A DNA stretch of 64,000 bases, from positions 124,001 through 188,000 of the forward strand of contig JAXGLD010000002.1 in the NCBI GenBank assembly GCA_040769385.1, in the 5' to 3' direction. The translations under genes and the position numbers were made by a program. The DNA comes from PHAA01 sp022706565 (GTDB lineage: Bacteria; Bacillota; Syntrophomonadia; Syntrophomonadales; Syntrophomonadaceae). Below are positions 8,970 to 17,869 of the stretch, piece after piece. The notes below the pieces were generated by a model. The model was given only the letters and a program-made list of their open reading frames with translations, was not told the origin of the DNA and made no database searches. Within the stretch, counting starts at the first letter, position 1; each line of letters starts with the position of its first letter.

Positions 8970-9614
8970 TCACTGTATTATTGAGTGGCTGTGAATATAG
9001 AACTCTTCCTGACTTGGCTGGTATTTCTTCTCCAGCTTTGCTAAACCCTCATCAAAGCGCTCGGCTTCTTGTTCATCTATCTCAAAGACGGGACTTTGAT
9101 AGTAAATCCATTTTCTTCCGTCCAAGACGTCAGGTTTGAGTTCTTTTACTATCATAGCCGCCGGATATGTCCCACTTTCAAGACAGACATTGTACTTCTT
9201 GCAGCTCTTGAAACCGCGGCCTACGTAGTTGTTTGGATTTCCGAATATTACAATCACATCATAACCAAGTGCGGCAGCCTGTTCGAAGGAATACTCCATT
9301 AGTATTTTCCCATACCCTTTTCTCTGGTATTCCGGCGAAATGCAGACTGGGCCGAAAGTAAGGATGTCTTTTTCTTCCCCAGTCTCATCAACTAGCTTTG
9401 TTTTCGTATACATGATATTGCCGATGACCTGATCATCAACCTCGATCACCAAATCCAACTCCGGGAGAAAGTCCGGGTGGGACCGCATAACATGGACCAA
9501 ATAGTGTTCATGACACCCTGGAATATATAAATTCCAAAAGGCCTTCCTGGTGATTTCCTCTACCCTCTTATAATCTGTTTCTCTTTCGTTCCTAATCTTG
9601 AATATCTTGTTCAT
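8970..9614 (-). CDS. GNAT family N-acetyltransferase
   Basis: A 214-residue acetyltransferase. The acetyl-CoA pyrophosphate-binding signature is YQRKGYGKILMEYSFE, preceded by the strand TFGPVCISPE, and the family N-terminus with two beta strands is visible. A GNP-like stretch (VIFGNPNNYVGRGFKSC) follows, as in YhbS-like enzymes. The acceptor is unknown. GGAGG lies 8 bases before the ATG. Confidence 0.9.
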   Translation of the reverse strand: MNKIFKIRNERETDYKRVEEITRKAFWNLYIPGCHEHYLVHVMRSHPDFLPELDLVIEVDDQVIGNIMYTKTKLVDETGEEKDILTFGPVCISPEYQRKGYGKILMEYSFEQAAALGYDVIVIFGNPNNYVGRGFKSCKKYNVCLESGTYPAAMIVKELKPDVLDGRKWIYYQSPVFEIDEQEAERFDEGLAKLEKKYQPSQEEFYIHSHSIIQ

Positions 9615-9668
9615 TCATAAAACCTCCGATGATACCAAGCATCCAGCCCGGATTTATGTTCCTTGTAC

Positions 9669-10115
9669 TTATGCCTCGTTCCAACGATATTTTTTATTTT
9701 GGAGTAATGTATCAAGATTACAATTCAAGCACAGCCCATTGTGACAGCATATTGTTCCGCCGCAGTCCGGACAGAGCCACTTTTCTTCTTCCGCCTCCAG
9801 AAATCGGTCTACTCCATTCTCTTTAATGTAATCCAGGTTCTGTATCATGCTCATATGATATTTCGTACGGTAGCGCTTATCCAGAGCCTTTAGCATCTTA
9901 CACGGATATACTTCACATTCAAAGCAGAATCGGACTTCACCATTTCCTAGTAGTTCGCATCTGCTCCCCATATGGGTACAGTTTTTACCCCTGGGAAGAC
10001 AACCGGGGCAATATCCCTTGCGGAATCCTCTTTTATTCAAGTCCTTTTCTTTGAATTGATAAGCAATGCATAAAGCACAGTTCATTCCACACGGAGCGAT
10101 GAGATTGTCTTTCAT
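9669..10115 (-). CDS. DUF3795 cysteine-rich protein
   Basis: A 148-residue protein with about 20 cysteines arranged as CGMNCALCIAY, CPGCLPRGKNC, CFECEVYPCKML and a C-terminal CPDCGGTICCHNGLCLNC. This is the DUF3795 pattern, presumed to bind metal (zinc or iron-sulfur), with no known activity. The final CPDCGG...CLNC part resembles a zinc ribbon. It probably begins the accessory run that continues through the GNAT gene. Confidence 0.85.
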   Translation of the reverse strand: MKDNLIAPCGMNCALCIAYQFKEKDLNKRGFRKGYCPGCLPRGKNCTHMGSRCELLGNGEVRFCFECEVYPCKMLKALDKRYRTKYHMSMIQNLDYIKENGVDRFLEAEEEKWLCPDCGGTICCHNGLCLNCNLDTLLQNKKYRWNEA

Positions 10116-10271
10116 TAAATTTTCGCCTTCTCATTCATTACCAAAAATGTGATAGTGCAACTTCATGTTCTTTTCACATCCTCTCATACAGTGCACTTGT
10201 AGTAAATTATATTTATTCTAACTCCCCACAGGCAGGAGGGTTCATAGATCTCCATAATAGTCTGGCGAAGC

Positions 10272-10305
10272 AAAAATACCGGGTTCTGGATTTCCCGGTA
10301 TTTCA
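10272..10305 (-). terminator. Rho-independent terminator
   Basis: AAATACCGGG and CCCGGTATTT form a perfect 10-bp stem around a 10-base loop. Read on the minus strand the stem is followed by more T residues (TATTTTTGC). It lies after the decayed GNAT-PAS-kinase gene. The rest of the 10116-10371 gap shows nothing else that I can call. Confidence 0.75.
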
Positions 10306-10371
10306 ATCGCTACTCAGCTTTCAAATGTTTATTGAGTAGTGTGCTGCTCCCAAACTGTTTTCCCACTTCCT

Positions 10372-10878
10372 CTATGCTTGTTCACCCCTAATCGGAAACC
10401 GCACATAAAACGTAGTACCGAATGGCCCGGTTTCATACTCTATCCTGGCGTGGTGACGGGAGCGATACTATAACAAACTGGCAGCCCTATTTTCGCATGC
10501 CTGTAAAAATGCCCTTTGTACACTTTTCCGATCTTCCGGGTGCACAAGTGTGATAGGAACAAGCGTGGCTTCTCGGGGTGATAGGTGTTCAATACCCAGT
10601 CTCTTCCGCCACTCACTGGAATAATAGATTTCATTCTTTTCAAAGTCTCGTATAAAAGACCCTTCCGAATAAACGCCAAAACCATCATCATCCCGGCAAC
10701 GGGCGTACCCGCATACAAAATTTTTTTCGCAAGCTATATAGGTTATGCTCGATTCAAGTGCTTTGATGTATTTATCCCGGCCGGTCGACCCATGGTAAGC
10801 GCTCCAATCATCTCCCTCATCGACGAGCATGTCAAACAGTAATGTTTCATCAGCTTTACTGTATCTCTTAATCTCCAT
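10372..10878 (-). pseudogene. Chimeric remnant: GNAT N-terminus, PAS domain and histidine kinase C-terminus
   Basis: The first ~70 codons encode the start of a GNAT acetyltransferase (MEIKRYSKADETLLFDML to CGYARCRDDDGFGVYS). The frame then continues into a PAS-domain tail (IYYSSEWRKRLGIEHLS, VHPEDRKSV) and hits TAG at 10468-10470. Beyond that stop, in the same frame, lies RIEYETGPFGTTFYVRFPI, the end of a histidine kinase ATPase domain, stopping at 10372. So a sensor kinase has lost most of its middle and been joined to a cut acetyltransferase by deletion. A truncated 136-residue product could still be made. Confidence 0.65.
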
Positions 10879-10982
10879 AATTTAGCCACCTATTTAATGC
10901 TTTCCCAAAACCGGCAAGAGAAAAACCGCTTCAAACATTGTTCTTATTATTCAGATACTAACCCGCTTTTTGGCATAAGAAA

Positions 10983-11005
10983 AGCGCCTCTTCAGATAGG
11001 GCGCT
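10983..11005 (-). terminator. Rho-independent terminator
   Basis: AGCGCC and GGCGCT pair around an 11-base loop; on the minus strand the stem is followed by TTTTCTT. It ends the transcript of the 120-residue two-repeat gene, whose stop is 5 bases upstream. Confidence 0.75.
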
Positions 11006-11009
11006 AATT

Positions 11010-11372
11010 TTAATCTCTGTTATTGATTTCCTCTGTAATCAACGATTTTGAAATACACATTGCTTTTATGATTCTCTGTAAGCGGGTGTGATTAGAGGTG
11101 CCCCCCGCAGATTTTAGCAGGGCTTTTTCAGATTTGGCGATAATAGAAGATACTGGCCGCAGTGCTTCGATCAATTCTTCTTTTGCATAGTAGTCTATAC
11201 TTTCATTGCTTATCAATGATTTCGAAATGTGTAATGCCTTTATCCGGTTCTTAAGAAGCGTGTGTTGAGAGGTGCCCACGGCAAATCTGGGCTGAATTTT
11301 TTCACAGCTATTAATTACTGAAGAAACAACCTGCAGTGCTTCTGCTAACTCGTTTTTTTCGAAATAACCCAT
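11010..11372 (-). CDS. Two-repeat hypothetical protein
   Basis: 120 residues made of two tandem copies of a ~57-residue unit. Copy 1 has KNELAEALQVVSSVINSCEK, then GTSQHTLLKNRIKALHISKS; copy 2 has KEELIEALRPVSSIIAKSEK, then GTSNHTRLQRIIKAMCISKS. Both keep the VSS-I--SEK, GTS-HT and ISKSLI positions, so the duplication is under selection. The prediction is all-helical. I do not recognise the family and there is no signal peptide. It has its own terminator and a GAGG ribosome site, so it is likely an expressed single gene. Confidence 0.7.
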   Translation of the reverse strand: MGYFEKNELAEALQVVSSVINSCEKIQPRFAVGTSQHTLLKNRIKALHISKSLISNESIDYYAKEELIEALRPVSSIIAKSEKALLKSAGGTSNHTRLQRIIKAMCISKSLITEEINNRD

Positions 11373-11484
11373 AGAACGCGCCTCAATGAATTAATATGAA
11401 TTGATCCCGTCCACCACGAGTCAATGTTTTGTCATCTTGTTTCAATTCTGTGCCTTTGCTTCTCATCTTGAAATCATACATCGT

Positions 11485-12051
11485 CTATACCGTCAACAGG
11501 CCTCGAAAACCCCGGGAGGAATAATAGGTTTCTGCGCCATTGTGGTACGTAAAAACGGTATCATAGCGACGATCACAGAAGATTGCTCCCCCCAGTTTTC
11601 TAATATTAGCAGGCGTTTTCACCCAGCTCGATGTTTTGGTATCAAAATTACCGAGTTTCTGTAGCTCCCGATATTGTTCTTCGGTCAATAGCTCAATCCC
11701 CATAGCGGTCGCCATATCGATAGCATTGTTGCCCGGTTTATGTTCTTTCCTGGATTCCTGGGCTTGACGGTCATAACAAACATTTCTGCGGCCTTTAGGG
11801 CTTTCTGGTGAACAATCACAAAAAATGTATAGGTCAGTCTTTTTATCATGTCTAATAACGTCGGGTTCTCCACCGGTTATTTCCATTTCATTAAGCGACC
11901 ACAGTTTCTCCGGATTGGCTTCCAGCTTGGTCTGAACATTAGCCCATTCAAGTTCTTGATGGCGATTCAGGTTGTGTTCAAAACGAACTCTTAATACTTC
12001 TAGCAATTCCCCTTTTCGTTCTAATGACAACTCCCTTTTTCCTTTTTCCAT
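11485..12051 (-). CDS. DUF4256 domain protein
   Basis: About 188 residues from the ATG at 12051, chosen because AGGAGG lies 9 bases upstream. The DUF4256 pattern is clear: WSLNEMEITGGEPDVI, then DLYIFCDCSPESPKGRRN, YDRQAQESRK and DMATAMGIELLTEEQY. The function is unknown; family members are scattered across Bacillota and Bacteroidota and often sit among accessory genes, as here. Confidence 0.88.
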   Translation of the reverse strand: MEKGKRELSLERKGELLEVLRVRFEHNLNRHQELEWANVQTKLEANPEKLWSLNEMEITGGEPDVIRHDKKTDLYIFCDCSPESPKGRRNVCYDRQAQESRKEHKPGNNAIDMATAMGIELLTEEQYRELQKLGNFDTKTSSWVKTPANIRKLGGAIFCDRRYDTVFTYHNGAETYYSSRGFRGLLTV

Positions 12052-12162
12052 ACTCCTCAACCTCCTGAACAACCAGAATAGAGTTGGTCAAGTGTCATGT
12101 CTACTTGGCGTAGAATTCATCAAGAATACCCCCGCTGATCTTCAGAAACAGCAGCCTGTTCT

Positions 12163-13434
12163 TCAAAAGAAAACATGATAGAGAAAACTAATCAAGTTGC
12201 TTCTTACATTACGTCCTTTGTTAATTGACTCTATGAGTTTATCTGTATATTCTTGACTGATTTCGGGCACATCGACCTGTTTAAGCTCTTCCTCTGTAAA
12301 CAATGTCTCTAATAGCCCCATAGGGGTTGAAGCGGGATCATTCTCTAGCTTTTCTTTCCACTCGTTGGCATCATCATAATACATATCTAATAGCACTCCG
12401 GCCACTGCTCCCAGCTCGTATGCTTCATGGCTGGCACCTACCGAGTTTTGAGGTTGCCTGTTTGTCGTCCAAAGCGCCACTGCATCAGTGTAATTGGTGC
12501 TGTTAATGGTTTCAGGATAGCTTACCTGCAAACAAGACACTATTTCATAATAAGACGCGCTGCCCTCAATTCTTTCAAAATACTGAACGCGCTCATATTC
12601 TTCTGGGAAAGTAGCTTTATAAGTCTGGTACAACCTGAGAGCTTGTCTTACATAAAAATCTCTGTTACTTTCGTCTTGCAGCGCTTTATACAATAGCTTG
12701 ATTGAATAGGTTCTCAGTTTTCTGGCTTCCAAATTATCAAATGCATCTTCTCTCTGCGCCTTTGATATATCCGCTTCCTTCCAATGGTCGCTGCTCTGTG
12801 TAAATATGTGAAATCCTTCATGTATATAGGTGATGATTGGGTCATACGTACCCAGATGGGTATATTTTTCGTATTTCACCTGGTCAAGCAAATCCTCCAG
12901 ACTGATAACCAATACCATACCTTTTTCGCCATGCTCTTCGGGTTTCAAATAATAAAATTCCATGTGATAGCCCAATACTGACTCAAAACGGGGTACGGAT
13001 TTTACGTTATCAATTTTGTTAAACGATCCGTCATACTCGACTTTCCAAGCTTGCCTTTTATCATTGGTTATAAAATAAACGACGGAATCCTTAAATGAGC
13101 TGTTCGGCCAAAATTCATCCGCCTGCTCATTAAATCTTTTAATTTGAGGTGCGACAATGCTTAGGTATTCCCCTAATGTGGCAGGCTGAACCTTTGAAGC
13201 ATGTCCGATCCGAAAATCTTTGTTTTCAAGTACAACTGTTGACGTGGAAGGTTGCGGCTTTAATTGTGTGTTATAGATAATATAAATGCTGGCCAGCAAA
13301 AGACAGGGAACTAAAAACAACACAGCCGGAAAAAGAAATTTTAATTTTATTTCACCTTTCTTACGTTTTGCTTGGATTGTCAAAAACAAAAAGAGTAAAA
13401 ATAACGCTAAGAGAACCCAGAATATCAATTTCAA
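12163..13434 (-). CDS. Membrane-anchored protein with an HExxH metallopeptidase-like motif
   Basis: 423 residues starting at TTG with AAGGAGG upstream. Two N-terminal transmembrane helices (about 2-20 and 33-53) anchor a large domain, probably outside the cell. Near residue 205 it carries YIHEGFHIF, an HExxH zinc motif, and about 80 residues later FERIEGSASYYE offers a Glu that could be the third ligand, as in gluzincin-type peptidases. I do not recognise a named family. Peptidase activity is an inference from the motif alone. Confidence 0.6.
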   Translation of the reverse strand: MKLIFWVLLALFLLFLFLTIQAKRKKGEIKLKFLFPAVLFLVPCLLLASIYIIYNTQLKPQPSTSTVVLENKDFRIGHASKVQPATLGEYLSIVAPQIKRFNEQADEFWPNSSFKDSVVYFITNDKRQAWKVEYDGSFNKIDNVKSVPRFESVLGYHMEFYYLKPEEHGEKGMVLVISLEDLLDQVKYEKYTHLGTYDPIITYIHEGFHIFTQSSDHWKEADISKAQREDAFDNLEARKLRTYSIKLLYKALQDESNRDFYVRQALRLYQTYKATFPEEYERVQYFERIEGSASYYEIVSCLQVSYPETINSTNYTDAVALWTTNRQPQNSVGASHEAYELGAVAGVLLDMYYDDANEWKEKLENDPASTPMGLLETLFTEEELKQVDVPEISQEYTDKLIESINKGRNVRSNLISFLYHVFF

Positions 13435-13462
13435 AGAAAGTAATCCTCCTTATGTCAAAAAC

Positions 13463-13828
13463 TCATTCAGCGCCATCCAACTTTAGCAAGGCATCTTCTA
13501 CGTTTGGTACAAAATAGATGCTGTTCCCGTTGTTGCTTTCATATATAAAATCCTTAAGTGGTTTGCTTGTATGTTTTGAATAATCTCCTACGATAGCAAG
13601 TTTTTTTTGATAGTTGATAAACTTCTGTAATATTTCACCTGCGATTCTGGTGTTTAAATCAAAGAAGTCATCAACGACGCATGACTTGTATACTATGAGT
13701 TTGTTACAATCGGTTTCATATTCTACGGATGCAATCAAATCTAATGCGGATTGGGCATCCTTGATGACAGTCTCATCAGTAATAATCAGCGCAATATCAT
13801 TTTCCCTACCTAATATTTTATACTCCAT
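13463..13828 (-). CDS. DUF4180 domain protein
   Basis: A 121-residue protein with the DUF4180 layout: an N-terminal IALIITDETVIKDAQSALDL, a central KSCVVDDFFDLNTRIAGEIL, KFINYQKKLAIVGDYS, and an end FVPNVEDALLKL. It resembles STAS-like or SpoIIAA-like folds in its strand-helix order, but the function is unknown. It ends 28 bases before the start of the HExxH gene and may share its transcript. Confidence 0.85.
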   Translation of the reverse strand: MEYKILGRENDIALIITDETVIKDAQSALDLIASVEYETDCNKLIVYKSCVVDDFFDLNTRIAGEILQKFINYQKKLAIVGDYSKHTSKPLKDFIYESNNGNSIYFVPNVEDALLKLDGAE

Positions 13829-14090
13829 GTTATTCTTCCTTTTTCGATAAATTCATAATCATGTGATCATCCCAAAATGCTCCTGTGCAATTGCATTGAG
13901 CTGCTCGGCGATACGCCTTGACCGCACAACCTTGACAAAAGCCGAAAAAACATTTAACCTGACCACTTGACTATCCAATCCGACCTGTTGTTTCCATGGA
14001 GCGATATTTTAACGTTTTTCACTCAAACGGTTTCATATCCATATATGCTAAAAGCCTTGACACATAAGGGCTTTTGGCATACTCGCTCTT
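13829..14090. other. Intergenic stretch with a possible gene fragment
   Basis: On the minus strand a frame ending at TGA 13859-13861 reads VVRLNVFSAFVKVVRSRRIA then EQLNAIAQEHFGMIT, which looks like the tail of a real protein, but there is no start and I cannot name it. It lies outside the 14.1 kb rumA fragment, so it may be left over from an older insertion. Nothing else is evident. Confidence 0.3.
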
Positions 14091-14129
14091 TCACCCTTGA
14101 CATCAGTGCCACCGTCTCAACATGGAACG
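14091..14129 (-). repeat. rumA 3'-end fragment (putative attachment-site half) at the left edge of the island
   Basis: On the minus strand this reads CGTTCCATGTTGAGACGG onward and translates as FHVETVALMSRVKE, the canonical end of RlmD/TrmA-family methyltransferases, without the rest of the gene. The live rumA ends in FHVECVVLMSRHDP from DNA beginning at the same CGTTCC. The match starts at CGTTCC and runs toward the 3' end, with unrelated sequence upstream, as expected if an element integrated inside the rumA 3' end and pushed the old end away. The defence operon stops only 11 bases upstream. Confidence 0.7.
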
Positions 14130-14140
14130 ATAGGCTCACC

Positions 14141-17100
14141 TTACAGCAAATACTGTTTAATCAGCTTCCTAATCGCCTGGGAATCAATACTGCCGTTTTC
14201 GTTGTCATAAGACACAATCAGGTTTTTGCCCTCCAAAATACCGTGCTTCTCATAAAGAGCACGCTTCGCCTCCCAGCGGCAACGGTAGTTATCATCCGTC
14301 ATCATACCGCAATGTTCCCAATAAAACACTGTACCACTTTCAGCATCTTCAATAGTGAAGTCCGGGTACTTTATACTATCATCGCCAAGAGAGAGTTCTT
14401 TTTCATAGGCATAGTCAATTTTGTTGTCAAACAACGCATCTGCTATTATGACTTCCGATTTTGAACGGACTAGTTCGCCCCGAGCCGTCTTGTGAATAAG
14501 CCCCGCTTCATAAAAGTTTTTCTTATACTCCACAATTTCGGGCTTTTCAAAGAGGTTTGTAAACCTCCGTGCAATATCTGAGAATGCCATAGACGAATAA
14601 TTGCGAAGATGATAGGCCTCACTATTATAGAGAATTACAAGCCGCTTCTTTTGCCGTGTTATGGCGGTATAAAGCATTTCCTTTGAGAGCAGGGCGCAGG
14701 GCTCACTAATCACAAGTATTACCTTGTCAAATTCACTGCCTTGTGCCTTATGCACAGTCAGCGCATAAGCGAGTTCCAAATCAGATGTTCCTTCATCACT
14801 TATACGTGAAGCCCAATTGTAATTGTAATCAGGTTGTGAACTGAAACGCACTTGGTGTGTGTTCGCCTTAGCTTTGGGTTTCTGCCAAACGCGCTCAACT
14901 ATACCCACTTCGCCATTGGCAACATAATTTGGACAGCCTGCTTTGGGGTAGCCATTAATGCTCTGATTACGAACATTGATTACTTTATCCCCATAAACAA
15001 TTCCATCAGTTCCTAGCATATTTTTTGTACTTTGCTTTTTATAAGCGCTTTGCAAACTATTGCTTTTGCGGTACCGATGTTGAATATATCGGTTAATTGT
15101 GGAGGTACCGATCTTTGGGTCATTTCGATAGGGGGAAAGAATTTGCCAGCTTTCAATCATCTGAGGCTTTTTGCCAAAATTCATCCAATCACCATTTACG
15201 ACGCCACCTAATGATAGATCAAATCCGTCAATATCATCGATGTTCTTCATTCCAGTTTCCTCAACAACCGTTTTGAGAATGAGTTGCTCCAGTTCATCAG
15301 GCGAATCCCATGATTTGAATTCGACATTTTCATCGCAGAGATTCGCTTGCAGTTTTGAGAATATCTCGCTGTCCAACTCCGCATCTGAGCCCGAATACCA
15401 TTCAGCAAGAATCATATCTACGCGGGGCGCCCCGTCATCATTCTGCTGCCTGCGGGTAACTGTAAGTTCACCATAGCTCTTACCCACTCGAGGGAAGACT
15501 GGTATGTTTTTCTTCAAATGGTTCACCAGATCAACGAATGGTCGTCCTGCACCAATGGGTGGTAATTGATTTGGATCACCGACAAAGATAATTCGCTGTG
15601 CCCTCTTCAATGCCTGTAAAAGCGCAGCAAACATATCCTCGGTCAGCATTGAGCATTCATCGATAATAACTGTATTTGGAACATCTTTTGCATCGATTTC
15701 AGATAGCCGGTATCGCATCGTGTAAAAGTCAAAGCGCCCATTCTGAATGAGAAACTGGGCTACAGTTTTCGCTTCAAAGCTCACACCCTGCTGCTGCATG
15801 GCTTGACTCATTCTCACTCTAGCCTTCCCGGTCGGTGCAAGCAATAATACACCGCCGTTTTGAATCTGCGACGATTTGCACAGTAATGCCAGCAACGTCG
15901 TTTTGCCTGTTCCTGCACCGCCTATAAGTACTGAAAGCCGTGCTTCGGCAAGCTCTTTCAGGACAGCTGCTTTTTCCTGCCGCGCCCGTTTTTCAGAATC
16001 AGTAAGTTTGGAGTCTTTGAAGGCATCATAAACAATTATCTCCCAATTCTCCGAAATCTTATGCCTATTCGGTGTATCCACCCGTTTGTTTACTGCCTGG
16101 CGAATCACATCGTCAAACTCCTGCATCCTGACCAGTTGATATGCTATACCACCATTTTTCATTTCGACCGGAATGAACTCTGCTTTAAAGAAATTTGTGA
16201 GATTGTTCATTATATCAATGCTGACCGAACAATATGGATCAAGTGGCAGTTCATTTATATCAACTATCAGTTTGTTTTGCGGATAAACTGTATGGCCGTT
16301 ATCTGTCTGGCGCTCCAATATGCTGACAGCGATAGCACGAATTCTGCGTTCATCGTTTTCCGCATTAATCTTGGATGGTTCAGAAAGCGGATCATGAATC
16401 CTAATTTCCTGAGGGGGAAATACTGCCATATCCACATTACGAAGTGGGATTTGAAACTCTGGCTCGAGAAGTCTGGTTTTTTCAAAAATTATGTATGGGT
16501 TTTCAAGCATTTCAACATCGGAGCAGTCAATTGCAACCTCCCTGTATCGTTCACACCCCCTGTAATCGGTGTAATAATAACCTCTGTTAAAGAGAACAAG
16601 CGCCTGTTCCAATGATAAGGAAAATCGCGATAGAAGCCAAAATAAAGCTTTACGCTCTTCTTGCAGACCAATAAAAGTGTTTTGCTCTGTTTTATTAATA
16701 GACTGAGCAACCTGGGGAGAAAGATATTTTTGGGGCTTGGCGATTGCCTGGTTAAACTTTGCTATAAAGCTTTCTCCCTCAGTCAACGTGCTTTTGACTT
16801 CCTGGGCAATCAATATCCCATACTTGAAGCCCATGGCGTAGAGCATAATACCTGCGCCGGGGAAGGCTCCACGATCTTTCCATACCTCTGCAAGTCTTGC
16901 GTTTGCCCAAGCGATGCACTCGTCCCAATTGCCTGGTATACACTGCTTGACAATCCCCAACACTTTGACGGTCTGCAATAAAACGTTTATAACCGAGTCA
17001 TAGGACAGATGTTCGGTAGCATAGGAAAATTCATCGAAGTAATCATCCTCTGCAAAAACCGTTACAGAACGCATATCAAAGTCAGGATGCTGCTCAGCAT

Positions 17101-17833
17101 ACGCCATCATTTCCCTATAAGGCATCAGAAACCCGTCCTTGCGATCGTCGCGTATACTATGGCCAATCATCGTTTCCCAAAGGATGGAACGCAGCTTGCC
17201 CTCGTTGGTATGCTTGTGTTCTGGCGGCGGGGTAATACTCTCAACAAAACCAATACCCATTACAATGCGCTTGGCATCCTCGATAAATGGTACTTGTTTA
17301 GCATAAAGAATAACAAGGGACTTTCGCGGCGTAACATGCTGATAAAATGTATCAAATATGGCACGCTGGTTAGTTGCGTCTTGTACCCAGTTGGTGGTAA
17401 ATCCTAAATTGGGCTCGCGGTTCTGATCATATGGAATGTTATACATTTCCGACAAACGCATTATATTATTGTTGTTGCCTTTACGAAGCATAGTCCACCC
17501 GAATGGACGGGCAGGCAATGAGAACGGAGGATATACAAGTTCCGTCTCGAGAAAATGCCCGTGGGTCTGTGGATTGTTTTTCTTATATGGGTGAACAGTC
17601 GTTTTTTTAAGGCTCACGGAGGACATAAATGCTCCTCCTTCGGAAATACAAGGCAGTTCAGCCTCTTGTCCGCTCATCGGGCATCCAGCAAGTTCCGCTT
17701 CCAGCTCATCATTTCTGTTTTCGGCGATGTTGGCAAGCCGCAGGCACGAGTTGTTGTAACACGGCTTGTCACAGACTAAACCACTATAGCCGTTGTCTTT
17801 CCAAGGTATACGAATCGAAATGTGCTGTGCCAT
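14141..17833 (-). CDS. RecD-like superfamily 1 helicase with C-terminal PD-(D/E)XK nuclease domain
   Basis: A 1230-residue protein, last gene of the five-gene defence-type operon. The first ~600 residues are a large domain I do not recognise. The helicase follows: Walker A GGAGTGKT (~residue 640), Walker B VIIDECSM, VGDPNQLPPIG, and late motifs ALTVHKAQGSEFDKV and YTAITRQKKR, typical of RecD/TraA helicases. The C-terminus holds SKSE (~1124), YPDF (~1160) and FYWEH (~1170), the E-D-ExK-like set of a PD-(D/E)XK nuclease. It starts 36 bases after the Res gene with a good AAGGAGGG site. Likely role: unwinding and degrading foreign or broken DNA next to the restriction enzyme. Confidence 0.85.
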   Translation of the reverse strand: MAQHISIRIPWKDNGYSGLVCDKPCYNNSCLRLANIAENRNDELEAELAGCPMSGQEAELPCISEGGAFMSSVSLKKTTVHPYKKNNPQTHGHFLETELVYPPFSLPARPFGWTMLRKGNNNNIMRLSEMYNIPYDQNREPNLGFTTNWVQDATNQRAIFDTFYQHVTPRKSLVILYAKQVPFIEDAKRIVMGIGFVESITPPPEHKHTNEGKLRSILWETMIGHSIRDDRKDGFLMPYREMMAYAEQHPDFDMRSVTVFAEDDYFDEFSYATEHLSYDSVINVLLQTVKVLGIVKQCIPGNWDECIAWANARLAEVWKDRGAFPGAGIMLYAMGFKYGILIAQEVKSTLTEGESFIAKFNQAIAKPQKYLSPQVAQSINKTEQNTFIGLQEERKALFWLLSRFSLSLEQALVLFNRGYYYTDYRGCERYREVAIDCSDVEMLENPYIIFEKTRLLEPEFQIPLRNVDMAVFPPQEIRIHDPLSEPSKINAENDERRIRAIAVSILERQTDNGHTVYPQNKLIVDINELPLDPYCSVSIDIMNNLTNFFKAEFIPVEMKNGGIAYQLVRMQEFDDVIRQAVNKRVDTPNRHKISENWEIIVYDAFKDSKLTDSEKRARQEKAAVLKELAEARLSVLIGGAGTGKTTLLALLCKSSQIQNGGVLLLAPTGKARVRMSQAMQQQGVSFEAKTVAQFLIQNGRFDFYTMRYRLSEIDAKDVPNTVIIDECSMLTEDMFAALLQALKRAQRIIFVGDPNQLPPIGAGRPFVDLVNHLKKNIPVFPRVGKSYGELTVTRRQQNDDGAPRVDMILAEWYSGSDAELDSEIFSKLQANLCDENVEFKSWDSPDELEQLILKTVVEETGMKNIDDIDGFDLSLGGVVNGDWMNFGKKPQMIESWQILSPYRNDPKIGTSTINRYIQHRYRKSNSLQSAYKKQSTKNMLGTDGIVYGDKVINVRNQSINGYPKAGCPNYVANGEVGIVERVWQKPKAKANTHQVRFSSQPDYNYNWASRISDEGTSDLELAYALTVHKAQGSEFDKVILVISEPCALLSKEMLYTAITRQKKRLVILYNSEAYHLRNYSSMAFSDIARRFTNLFEKPEIVEYKKNFYEAGLIHKTARGELVRSKSEVIIADALFDNKIDYAYEKELSLGDDSIKYPDFTIEDAESGTVFYWEHCGMMTDDNYRCRWEAKRALYEKHGILEGKNLIVSYDNENGSIDSQAIRKLIKQYLL

Positions 17834-17869
17834 TCTTTCCCTCCTTAACGCCGTTCATGCCCTATTTCC

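Noticed and set aside
10440..10718. 92-codon frame on the minus strand
   Set aside because: Out of frame with the GNAT-PAS-kinase remnant, which explains the region better.
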